NCBI GenBank assembly: GCA_014238595.1
Contig: JABAAV010000059.1
Coordinates: 1-9,742 of the forward strand
Direction of reading: 5' to 3'
DNA length: 9,742 nt
Source of the DNA: Myxococcales bacterium
GTDB lineage: Bacteria; Myxococcota_A; Polyangia; Haliangiales; J016
Shown one piece after another: positions 1-6,312 of the stretch. Position numbers and translations under genes: made by a program. Position 1 is the first letter of the stretch. Each line of letters begins with the position of its first letter. Below the pieces are notes generated by a model. It ran no database searches, was not told the DNA's origin, and worked only from the letters and a program-made list of their open reading frames with translations.

Positions 1-1401
1 GTAGTATTAACTACTGGAGTTATGATGGGTGGAGCGTGGGCATATGAAGCATTAAGTTTTGGTGGATTTTGGGCATGGGATCCTGTCGAAAACTCTGCAC
101 TTATTCCTTGGTTTACTGCAACAGCCGTATTGCACTCAATTATTATTCAAGAACAACGTGGTTCCATGAAAATTTGGAATGCCTTTCTTATTATTGCCAC
201 ATTCTTTTTAACTATTTTTGGAACATTCATGACACGAAGTGGCATTGTCCAATCGGTTCATGCGTTTGGCGAAGACAACGAATTGGCTTTGCTTTTCATT
301 CTTTTCATGGTGGTAATTTTAGTGTTTTCACTAGGATTGTTATTGTTTCGTGTTCCAAGATTAAAATCTCAAACATCATTTGATTCATTTGTTTCTCGAG
401 AATTTGCATTTCTTCTCAACAATTGGATTTTGTTAGGCTGTGCTATCTTTGTGTTGTTTGCCACAATGTTTTCTACAATTTCAGAAAATTTAACAGGGCA
501 ACGTGTGACTGTTGGTCCTCCGTTTTTCAACAAATGGATGACGCCACTAGGGTTGGTATTGGTCTTGCTTTCTGGGGTTGCACCGTTGCTTGCTTGGCGT
601 AAAACCACTGTAGAACGATTGAAAACACAAATGCTCACACCGTTTTTAGTATCTGTTGGAACAGTGATCTTAATCGCTATTGTATTTCCAAAAACGAGAG
701 TTACGAATGCAATGTGGTCTAATACAATTCAAGTGCCACTATCATTGATCTGTTTTGGAATTGTGATGTTTACGTTGATGACTTGTATTCAAGAATTTCG
801 CAAGGGTGTTCGAGTGCGTCGCAATCAAACAGGAAGCGGTCATATGACATCATTGATAGGTATTATGATGAGCCGTCGCCGTCGTTATGGTGGATATCTT
901 GTACATATGGGTGTTGCTGTTATGTTTATTGGGTTTGCGGGCAAAGCTTATGAACTAGAAAAAGATTTCACCTTTACGCGTGTCGGTGAAACGATTGAAG
1001 TTCGACAATATACATTGGAATATACTGATAAGTTGTCAAAAACAAGAGACGATCATAAAACAGCATGGACAGCTGGCATTACAGTGTATGAAAACAATGA
1101 AAAAGTTGCTCGACTTGAACCGGCACGATGGATTTATGGAAAATTACCCGATCAACCAACCACCGAATCGGCCATTAGTCACATGGGTCTGGATGACATA
1201 TATTTGGCATTGTTAGGATTTGATGAAGAATCTGTTAATTTTCGTTTGTTCATTAATCCACTCATTCAATGGGTATGGATCGGATTTATGATATTGTCGC
1301 TAGGAACGTTTGTTTGTTTGATCCCCGAATCAATGTTGGGGCGACTCAAAGCATCACCATCACCCCTAGAGCCTCTTCATGGAGATGGATCAAACGTATG
1401 A
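1..1401 (+). CDS. ccmF: Cytochrome c haem lyase subunit CcmF, 5'-truncated by the window edge
   Basis: CcmF is the multi-pass inner-membrane protein that receives haem from CcmE and, with CcmH and CcmI, attaches it to apocytochrome c in the periplasm. The reading frame is open from base 1, so the true start lies outside the window; 466 residues are visible. The family is usually about 630-680 residues, so roughly 170-210 N-terminal residues are missing. Near the visible N-terminus is the tryptophan-rich WWD haem-handling motif (GGFWAWDPVENSALIPWF). Several hydrophobic helices follow, then the CcmF-type segment beginning YGGYLVHMGVAVMFIGFAG, a periplasmic domain (FTFTRVGETIEVRQY onward) and a last helix near IQWVWIGFMILSLGTFV. 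The stop codon overlaps the ccmH start as ATGA. The last few residues (about HGDGSNV) are encoded by the second copy of a tandem duplication read out of frame, so this C-terminus looks recently remodelled. Identification is secure from the motif and the ccm context. Confidence 0.95.
   Translation, partial: VVLTTGVMMGGAWAYEALSFGGFWAWDPVENSALIPWFTATAVLHSIIIQEQRGSMKIWNAFLIIATFFLTIFGTFMTRSGIVQSVHAFGEDNELALLFILFMVVILVFSLGLLLFRVPRLKSQTSFDSFVSREFAFLLNNWILLGCAIFVLFATMFSTISENLTGQRVTVGPPFFNKWMTPLGLVLVLLSGVAPLLAWRKTTVERLKTQMLTPFLVSVGTVILIAIVFPKTRVTNAMWSNTIQVPLSLICFGIVMFTLMTCIQEFRKGVRVRRNQTGSGHMTSLIGIMMSRRRRYGGYLVHMGVAVMFIGFAGKAYELEKDFTFTRVGETIEVRQYTLEYTDKLSKTRDDHKTAWTAGITVYENNEKVARLEPARWIYGKLPDQPTTESAISHMGLDDIYLALLGFDEESVNFRLFINPLIQWVWIGFMILSLGTFVCLIPESMLGRLKASPSPLEPLHGDGSNV
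1269..1378 (+). repeat. Tandem duplication, copy 1 (inside ccmF 3' end)
   Basis: First unit of a diverged head-to-tail 110-base duplication. By hand alignment without gaps, 1269-1378 matches 1379-1488 at about 68 of 110 positions, and at about 68 percent over the best section (1276-1356 against 1386-1466). Shared blocks include ATGGATC near the start, CGAATCAAT and ACTCAA. This copy encodes the last transmembrane helix and tail of CcmF, a normal part of that family, so it is taken as the ancestral copy. Confidence 0.8.
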
Positions 1402-1488
1402 TCTTGCCGTTAATAATAATTGCAGGGTTATTTTTCGAATCAATATTGAGGCAACTCAACACATCACTACAAATGCCTTCGCAAGTTG
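1379..1488 (+). repeat. Tandem duplication, copy 2 (ccmF/ccmH junction)
   Basis: Second unit of the 110-base duplication. Because 110 is not a multiple of three, the ccmF frame of copy 1 continues in copy 2 as the ccmH frame. The internal Met codon of CcmF (base 1288) corresponds to the ccmH start ATG (base 1398), and the out-of-frame TGA beside it is the ccmF stop. Translated in these frames, WIGFMILSLGTFVCLIPES in CcmF aligns with WIKRMILPLIIIAGLFFES upstream of and in CcmH, with 12 identities in 27 positions when continued to the shared serine. Confidence 0.8.
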
Positions 1489-2081
1489 TATGTCGTGTGG
1501 TCATCGTATTATGTCTCACAGGATTTGGCATGAACACTGCATATGCACAAGCCACTGTTTATGAAGATAACAATACGATTGGTCATGGTGGTGCGTCTGC
1601 GGCACATCTTAACCGTCCAGAAAACATTGACAACAATGATGAGAAATCTCAAAAACTTGCACGTCGTTTGATGAACGATATTGGATGTATGTGTGGTGGG
1701 TGTAATAAAGAACCTGTTTTGTCTTGCAAATGTGGATTTGCTGCTCAAGAACGTGGCAAAATTATTGGATTGCTCAAAGGCAAAGATTTAACAACACCCA
1801 AACAACAAGAACTTGCCTACAATGAAGTTCGAGATGTTTTTGTCGCAGCATATGGTGGACAACATGTTTTAACATCACCGATTGACGAAGGATTTAATCG
1901 CCTTGCATGGATGATTCCTTTGATTGGTTTGGGGTTGGCATTAATATTTCTTTTCATTATTGGAAGACGATGGATAGCCAAAACAGATCAGCTTGTGGGT
2001 CAAGACGCCACGATGGACATGGATGTTATTTCAGAAGATTATGAAAACAAGCTGGACGATGAGCTAGCACGACATGATTAA
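1398..2081 (+). CDS. ccmH: Cytochrome c maturation thiol-reductant protein CcmH, variant cysteine motif
   Basis: CcmH is a membrane-anchored periplasmic thiol protein that reduces or holds apocytochrome c for the CcmF haem lyase. From the ATG at 1398, which overlaps the ccmF stop as ATGA, the product has 227 residues. The family core is residues 85-165: a cysteine cluster (IGCMCGGCNKEP, Cys 97, 99 and 102) followed by SCKCGFAAQER (Cys 110 and 112) and a helical region ending in AAYGGQHVLTSP. This replaces the usual LRCxxCQ motif. A transmembrane helix at about 169-188 and an acidic tail (DYENKLDDELARHD) complete it. A classical signal peptide ending AYA|Q spans residues 26-50 and could begin at the in-frame ATG at 1473; residues 1-25 would then be untranslated or an extra hydrophobic leader derived from CcmF. 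No good ribosome site precedes 1473, while GGAG at 1381-1384 precedes 1398, so the overlap start is preferred. The family call is strong; the start is less certain. Confidence 0.85.
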   Translation: MILPLIIIAGLFFESILRQLNTSLQMPSQVVCRVVIVLCLTGFGMNTAYAQATVYEDNNTIGHGGASAAHLNRPENIDNNDEKSQKLARRLMNDIGCMCGGCNKEPVLSCKCGFAAQERGKIIGLLKGKDLTTPKQQELAYNEVRDVFVAAYGGQHVLTSPIDEGFNRLAWMIPLIGLGLALIFLFIIGRRWIAKTDQLVGQDATMDMDVISEDYENKLDDELARHD

Positions 2082-2087
2082 AATCAT

Positions 2088-2486
2088 ATGACCGAATGTA
2101 TAAAGAAACGCGTCTATGGTGCTATTGTATTGACGTTCATTGTTGGAGCGGTCTGTGTGTTGTTTTATTATCAAGGACGCATTAACGCTTCGCCGATTAT
2201 TCTTGTTATTGGCTGGGCAGCCGTTGTTGTCTCTTGTTATTTCATTGGAAAATCGTTGTGGTTTTATGCCATGCATGATGAACGAGGACTCGATCTTAAT
2301 CCTCAATATCAAGGAAGACATGCCGATCTTTTACGTGAAAAGAAAGCTGTACTTCGTGCCATCAAAGATACGGAATTTGATTGTGACATGGGCAAAATTT
2401 CTCAAGAAGACGCCGAAGCGATTATTATGGTGTATCGCAAAAGAGCGATAGAAGTTCTTCGTGCATTAGAGGAAAGTAATTCATGA
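2088..2486 (+). CDS. Short CcmI/CycH-like membrane protein of the ccm operon
   Basis: This 132-residue protein starts six bases after ccmH. Two hydrophobic helices lie at about residues 10-27 and 36-54. A cytoplasmic charged segment follows (about 78-130) with the pattern LLREKKAVLRAIKDTEFDCDMGKIS, then a second helix, YRKRAIEVLRALEE. The pattern of repeated Leu-Arg-Ala and a -D-EFD--MGK-S-ED motif resembles the N-terminal module of CcmI/CycH, which forms a complex with CcmF and CcmH. The TPR domain of canonical CcmI, which captures the apocytochrome C-terminus, is absent. The role is therefore inferred as a structural partner of the haem lyase, not an apocytochrome chaperone. The stop overlaps the next start (ATGA at 2483-2486). 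No strong ribosome site precedes its ATG, so translation may be coupled to ccmH. An unrelated small membrane protein cannot be excluded. Confidence 0.65.
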   Translation: MTECIKKRVYGAIVLTFIVGAVCVLFYYQGRINASPIILVIGWAAVVVSCYFIGKSLWFYAMHDERGLDLNPQYQGRHADLLREKKAVLRAIKDTEFDCDMGKISQEDAEAIIMVYRKRAIEVLRALEESNS

Positions 2487-3823
2487 AATATTTGTTGATT
2501 ATTGGTTGTCTTTTGTGTGTTTCACCTGCATTTGCACAATCACAGATGCCTAATCCTAGGCAGATGAGTGGAATTCCTAGAGCACAACCTGGCGATCCTG
2601 CAGGACAGCTTATTGTTCGAGTATTACAAGGTAGTGTGGCGGACAATGCGCGCATCGGGACTTACGTCCATTTGACTGGGGTGGCTGTTGATGGAACATT
2701 GTCTTATCAAAAACAACCAGTCGACGATGGTGGACGAGCGACATTTGTCAATCTTAAAACAGATGGCAGTATTGCCTATTATGTCAATAGCATCTTAACG
2801 AGACAGAAGATACAAGATAGATTGGCATCTCGTGTCATTATGATGCCTCCTCATACAGGTGTTCGTGTGATGTTGGCAGGGCTTTCAATAACCGATACAC
2901 AGGTGGGCATTGATGAAGCAAGACTATCTTTATCAGATAAAATCGAACAGCCCAATCAAGTCACATTGTCTATCGGAGGACAATATGGAAAATCTGAATC
3001 TGCAACTCTAATTAATCTCGTCACATCTGAAGAACAAACACAGATTGTTCCAAACCCTGAACCTTCATTGGGTCAATTGCCACCAAGAAAGACAGGCGTT
3101 TTTCGTCAGATTGCTTCTGGAAATAACCATATTTATATTGCGGCAGTTTCTGATGGTCAGCAACGTTATTTTTCACCACCGTTTCAATTAACGCGTGATG
3201 CAGGTATTCATAGTTCTGTTTTTGTTTGGGCAACGCCGTTGCTTCTATTTCGTCTCATTGCTGAATTTGAAGATGATAAAGTATGGTTTCAGATGCGCTA
3301 CACATTGCAAAACACAACGGGTAAACCTTACCGCGATCAGAATAGAAAAGGGATTCTTATCCCTTTTCCATCCAATGCGATAAGTCCTGGTGTTGCAGAT
3401 GAATATGCACAGCTTGTAGGCGTGCTTGATAATGAAGGATTTTTGTGGCGCAAATCTTTGGCACCAGGATCCAATGTTTTCTTAGGAAGTTTAGGGTTGT
3501 CATCTCATGAAGGTGCCTTGTCAACTCAATTTCCTATGCCGTTCGGTGCTATTGAAGGAACTTTTTTCATACAAGAATGGCCTGGTATGACTGTGGTGAC
3601 TAAGCCATCCATATCTCCACGTACTCATGAAACATCGATCAAAACGAAATTCTCTATGTATGATCAAATATCTTTGATACCTGGTGAATCCTTTGAAATT
3701 TCGATGTCTGGATTACCTCTTGCTGCACCATGGATCTATTGGAGCAAATTGTTCGCAGGATTGAGTGCCATTGTCATTGTATTGATTGGCATTAGACTTT
3801 TATTTCGACCAAGACAGTCTTAG
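2483..3823 (+). CDS. Exported, C-terminally membrane-anchored protein of unknown function in the ccm operon
   Basis: This 446-residue protein has a clear signal peptide (residues 1-18, SPAFA|Q), a large periplasmic region and one C-terminal transmembrane helix (about 419-440) ending in a basic tail (RPRQS). Topology is thus periplasmic with a membrane anchor. The first domain (about 42-115) reads GQLIVRVLQGSVADNARIG and then VDDGGRATFVNLKTDGS. This resembles carboxypeptidase-regulatory or transthyretin-like beta-sandwich folds, where a short polar turn precedes a G-RA-F--L strand. A second beta-rich region (about 255-410) has NTTGKPYRDQNRKGILIPFP and later GESFEISMSGLPLAAPW. It has no cysteine besides those in the signal peptide, no CXXCH and no catalytic motif that I can name, so it is neither CcmG nor CcmE. 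ATGA overlap with the upstream gene, a good AGAGGA ribosome site at about 2467-2472 and a close downstream ccmA place it firmly in the operon. A role in apocytochrome or haem handling is only inferred from location. Confidence 0.85.
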   Translation: MKYLLIIGCLLCVSPAFAQSQMPNPRQMSGIPRAQPGDPAGQLIVRVLQGSVADNARIGTYVHLTGVAVDGTLSYQKQPVDDGGRATFVNLKTDGSIAYYVNSILTRQKIQDRLASRVIMMPPHTGVRVMLAGLSITDTQVGIDEARLSLSDKIEQPNQVTLSIGGQYGKSESATLINLVTSEEQTQIVPNPEPSLGQLPPRKTGVFRQIASGNNHIYIAAVSDGQQRYFSPPFQLTRDAGIHSSVFVWATPLLLFRLIAEFEDDKVWFQMRYTLQNTTGKPYRDQNRKGILIPFPSNAISPGVADEYAQLVGVLDNEGFLWRKSLAPGSNVFLGSLGLSSHEGALSTQFPMPFGAIEGTFFIQEWPGMTVVTKPSISPRTHETSIKTKFSMYDQISLIPGESFEISMSGLPLAAPWIYWSKLFAGLSAIVIVLIGIRLLFRPRQS

Positions 3824-3833
3824 GAATCACTCT

Positions 3834-4544
3834 ATGGATCGAATTGTTATCAATGCAGTGACAAAACGCTATGACAATCGCCGTGCATTATCGAAAATTA
3901 CTGTGCAATTTTCACCTAAAACGGTATGTGCATTGATAGGTTCTAACGGTGCGGGTAAATCTACGTTATTAGGTATTTTGTCATCACTCATTAAACCAAC
4001 ATCAGGTGAGATTTCGTATTATCAAGATGATGCAAAACTTTTATCTTCTCAAGTGCGCGGCCAAATAGGCTTTTTATCTCATCAAGCTGCGGTTTATGGG
4101 GAACTCAGTGCCATGGAGAATTTGGTGTTTTTTAGCAAACTTTACGGCAATTATTCATTAGATTTTCTCGAAAGTTTTTTTGAACGAGTCGGTATTGATA
4201 AGGAAACAAGACATCGAAAAACAGCAGAGTTATCTAAAGGTATGTTGCAACGACTTTCTTTAGCCTTAACATTATTTCATAATCCTAATTTGCTTTTGCT
4301 TGATGAACCATTTTCAGGGCTCGATCCCTTTGGTGTAGAGGCATTACAATCAATTTTAAGTACTATCCATCACGAACAGAAAACAGCTTTGATTGTCACG
4401 CATGATTTTTCTGCGTTGGATGGTATTTGCAATCGTGTTCTTGTTTTGAAACAAGGACGAATTCAATTTGATGAATATAAAGCCGATGGTTTTTTTGCGC
4501 ACACAACCTTAGAATCATTGTACAGAGAAGCATGTGCACAATGA
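3834..4544 (+). CDS. ccmA: Haem exporter ABC transporter ATP-binding protein CcmA
   Basis: CcmA is the cytoplasmic ATPase that, with CcmB, powers release of haem-loaded CcmE from CcmC-CcmD. The 236-residue product has a Walker A motif GSNGAGKST (residues 37-45 approx.), a Q-loop region LSHQAAVYGELSAMENL (81-97), an ABC signature LSKGMLQRLSLA (133-144), Walker B LLLLDEP (153-159) followed by the D-loop SGLDP, and the switch histidine in VTHD (188-191). The signature carries KGM in place of the common GGQ, a variation also seen in other exporter ATPases. The start at 3834 is chosen because AGGA at 3822-3825 is well spaced; an in-frame ATG at 3786 would lie inside the previous gene. Its length is at the upper end for CcmA. 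The family call rests on the ABC motifs plus the adjoining ccmB and ccmC. Confidence 0.93.
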   Translation: MDRIVINAVTKRYDNRRALSKITVQFSPKTVCALIGSNGAGKSTLLGILSSLIKPTSGEISYYQDDAKLLSSQVRGQIGFLSHQAAVYGELSAMENLVFFSKLYGNYSLDFLESFFERVGIDKETRHRKTAELSKGMLQRLSLALTLFHNPNLLLLDEPFSGLDPFGVEALQSILSTIHHEQKTALIVTHDFSALDGICNRVLVLKQGRIQFDEYKADGFFAHTTLESLYREACAQ

Positions 4545-5236
4545 ACAAGTTGTTTAACAATCGTGTGCGTCATGTTTTGGAGCTTATTGCTAAAGATCTT
4601 CGAATTGAATTCCGTCACAGAGAAGTGTTGTACACGATGGTCTTTTTCTCCGTTGTCGTTGTGTTGGTTTTTTCATTTGCTTTTGTCAGAGAAGGACATG
4701 CTATTGATAATGTTGCCGTAGGTATTTTATGGATCGCTATTTTATTTAGTGGCACCATTGGTATTTCACGCACATTTGATCGAGAACGACAATATGGAAC
4801 GATGCGTGCATTGTTATTATCTCCTGCGCTACGAAGTGCCATTTTCATTTCTAAAATGGTGAGTATTACGTTGTTTATGTTATTGACGCAGATTGTGGTG
4901 ATTCCTTTGATTGCGTTTTTATTTGATGTACCTCTATTGAACCATCTTGGTTATTTGCTTTTGGTCATTTTTCTTGGAATTTTAGGTATTGCTACTGTAG
5001 GTACTGTGTTTGCCGCAATGATGCTGTTTTCTCCATCACGTGAAGTGTTGTTACCTGTAGTGTTGTATCCTGTGTTGATTCCATTGTTTATTGGGGCAAC
5101 TAAAGCCACTGATACATTACTGAGAAATCCTTTAGATATTCCCGTGTTATATTTTTGGTTAAAATTTCTGTGTGTTTTTAATATCGTGTTTTTGTTGATA
5201 GCAGTATGGTCATTTGAAGAGTTGGTTTTAGAATGA
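4541..5236 (+). CDS. ccmB: Haem exporter membrane subunit CcmB
   Basis: CcmB is the polytopic inner-membrane partner of CcmA in the CcmABCD complex. The 231-residue product has about six hydrophobic helices. The N-terminal cytoplasmic stretch LELIAKDLRIEFRHREVLYTM leads into the first helix, and the loop SRTFDRERQYGTMRALLLSP is characteristic of CcmB, lying between the second and third helices. Two starts exist: ATG at 4532 (giving MCTMNK) and ATG at 4541. AGAGAAG at 4524-4530 is spaced correctly only for 4541, which also forms an ATGA overlap with the ccmA stop, so 4541 is taken. The stop in turn overlaps the ccmC start. Size and order (A, B, C) match System I operons. Confidence 0.93.
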   Translation: MNKLFNNRVRHVLELIAKDLRIEFRHREVLYTMVFFSVVVVLVFSFAFVREGHAIDNVAVGILWIAILFSGTIGISRTFDRERQYGTMRALLLSPALRSAIFISKMVSITLFMLLTQIVVIPLIAFLFDVPLLNHLGYLLLVIFLGILGIATVGTVFAAMMLFSPSREVLLPVVLYPVLIPLFIGATKATDTLLRNPLDIPVLYFWLKFLCVFNIVFLLIAVWSFEELVLE

Positions 5237-5910
5237 GAAAAATAATCGTTTTCCTATTAATCGGTTTGTGTAGTGTTGGATTTCCAACAACACTGTATTT
5301 GATTTTTTATAAAGCACCGCTTCAAGATGTTTTATATTTTAATCAAAAGATTTTTTATTATCATGTTCCTTCAGCATTCATGATGTTCGTTGCAATCTTT
5401 GCCTGTGGGATTGGTTCTGTTTTGTATTTGTGGAAACGTAATCCCCGTTATGATTTTTGGGCACAAACAGGTGCTGAGCTTGCTGTCTTGTTTGGAGCGA
5501 TTGTTCTCATGACGGGTTCAATTTGGGGCAAAGCTGCTTGGGATGTTTGGTGGCAATGGGATGCACGACTCACATCGTCATTGTTGGTATGGGTTATCAT
5601 GGTTGCTTATGTGTTTGTTCGTCACTATGGTGGTATCGGTGCAGACAGACTGAGTGCTGGGCTTGCTATTTTTGGTATGATCGATGTGCCATTGATTTAT
5701 GTAAGTGTTAATATTTGGAGAACTATCCATCCACAGACCAGTGTCGTTCCACAATTAGAAGGCATGATGAAAGTGACTTTTTGGATTAGCGTTTTGTTGT
5801 TTTGCGCATTTTTCTCGTTGTTGTTTGCACTGACCATGGCACAAAGAAAAGCGATGGCTCAAATGGATGTTATTCGAGAAAGTGCATTAGATTTAGGTGT
5901 GATTGAATAG
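5233..5910 (+). CDS. ccmC: Haem-handling membrane protein CcmC
   Basis: CcmC loads haem onto the chaperone CcmE in the periplasm. The 225-residue product has six predicted helices and the family tryptophan-rich motif WGKAAWDVWWQWDARLTSSL (about residues 98-117). Flanking histidines sit in YYHVPSAFM (His 44) and TIHPQTSV (His 166), the positions expected to ligate haem iron. Its length is near the usual CcmC length of about 220-250. The start is set by the ATGA overlap with ccmB, and the stop TAG overlaps the AGGAG ribosome site of the next gene. CcsA/ResC of System II shares the WWD motif but is longer and would not sit beside CcmA and CcmB, so CcmC is the better call. Confidence 0.95.
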   Translation: MRKIIVFLLIGLCSVGFPTTLYLIFYKAPLQDVLYFNQKIFYYHVPSAFMMFVAIFACGIGSVLYLWKRNPRYDFWAQTGAELAVLFGAIVLMTGSIWGKAAWDVWWQWDARLTSSLLVWVIMVAYVFVRHYGGIGADRLSAGLAIFGMIDVPLIYVSVNIWRTIHPQTSVVPQLEGMMKVTFWISVLLFCAFFSLLFALTMAQRKAMAQMDVIRESALDLGVIE

Positions 5911-5916
5911 GAGAGT

Positions 5917-6309
5917 ATGATGTTAATGATGATGCGAATCATGTCAGTATTTTTTGTAATAACTATATTGTTTCCGAATCTGGTCATTGCACAGACAGCC
6001 AATGCTAAGACGACATATATTAGTCCAATGCGACAACAATGTATGGATGAAATGAAAAAGGACAAACTGTGGTTGGCCAATATCAAAGCACGTGTTCAAT
6101 CTGATTTGAGCTATGAATGGCAAAATAACAATGTTATTGAGGCTGCTAAGAACAATCGACATGTGATTGGAAGTTATGGTGTTATTTGGGTCTTAGTTGT
6201 CATTTTTGTTTTGTTCTTGTTCCGTCGCCATATCAGAATGATGTCTGAACTCAAAAAATTGAAAATACAATTTGATACAATTGAAAAAAAACTCGCAGAT
6301 ACAACCTAA
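5917..6309 (+). CDS. ccmD: CcmD-like protein with signal peptide and periplasmic extension
   Basis: The C-terminal half (about residues 84-127) has the CcmD layout: SYGVIWVLVVIFVLFLFRR is one membrane helix beginning with a Tyr-Gly-x-x-Trp motif, followed by a basic and then heptad-like segment (MMSELKKLKIQFDTIEKKL). CcmD is the small subunit that stabilises the CcmC-CcmE haem complex, and its position just after ccmC fits. Canonical CcmD is only about 45-70 residues. Here 80 extra residues precede it: a Met-rich signal peptide (LFPNLVIAQTANA, cleavage near residue 25 or 30) and a charged periplasmic stretch with one cysteine (residue 42). Five of the first six codons are ATG. The AGGAG at 5909-5913 is only three bases from ATG 5917 but six from ATG 5920, so the second Met may be the real start. 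Assignment to CcmD is by pattern and location. Confidence 0.7.
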   Translation: MMLMMMRIMSVFFVITILFPNLVIAQTANAKTTYISPMRQQCMDEMKKDKLWLANIKARVQSDLSYEWQNNNVIEAAKNNRHVIGSYGVIWVLVVIFVLFLFRRHIRMMSELKKLKIQFDTIEKKLADTT

Positions 6310-6312
6310 ATC

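Noticed and set aside
1269..1397. Upstream extension of ccmH to the ATG at 1269 (270 residues)
   Set aside because: It lies wholly inside ccmF in another frame. The residues before 1398 are not CcmH-like, and their similarity to the reading frame at 1379 is explained by the tandem duplication.
1489..1530. A possible third copy of the 110-base repeat
   Set aside because: With gaps a short match to 1386-1405 can be drawn (TGG-TCA-CGTAT), but without gaps identity is only about 40 percent over 30 bases and the reading frame does not correspond. Likely chance.
3786..3833. Longer ccmA start at 3786
   Set aside because: The extra 16 residues are encoded within the end of the previous gene and are not CcmA-like; the ATG at 3834 has a well-spaced AGGA.
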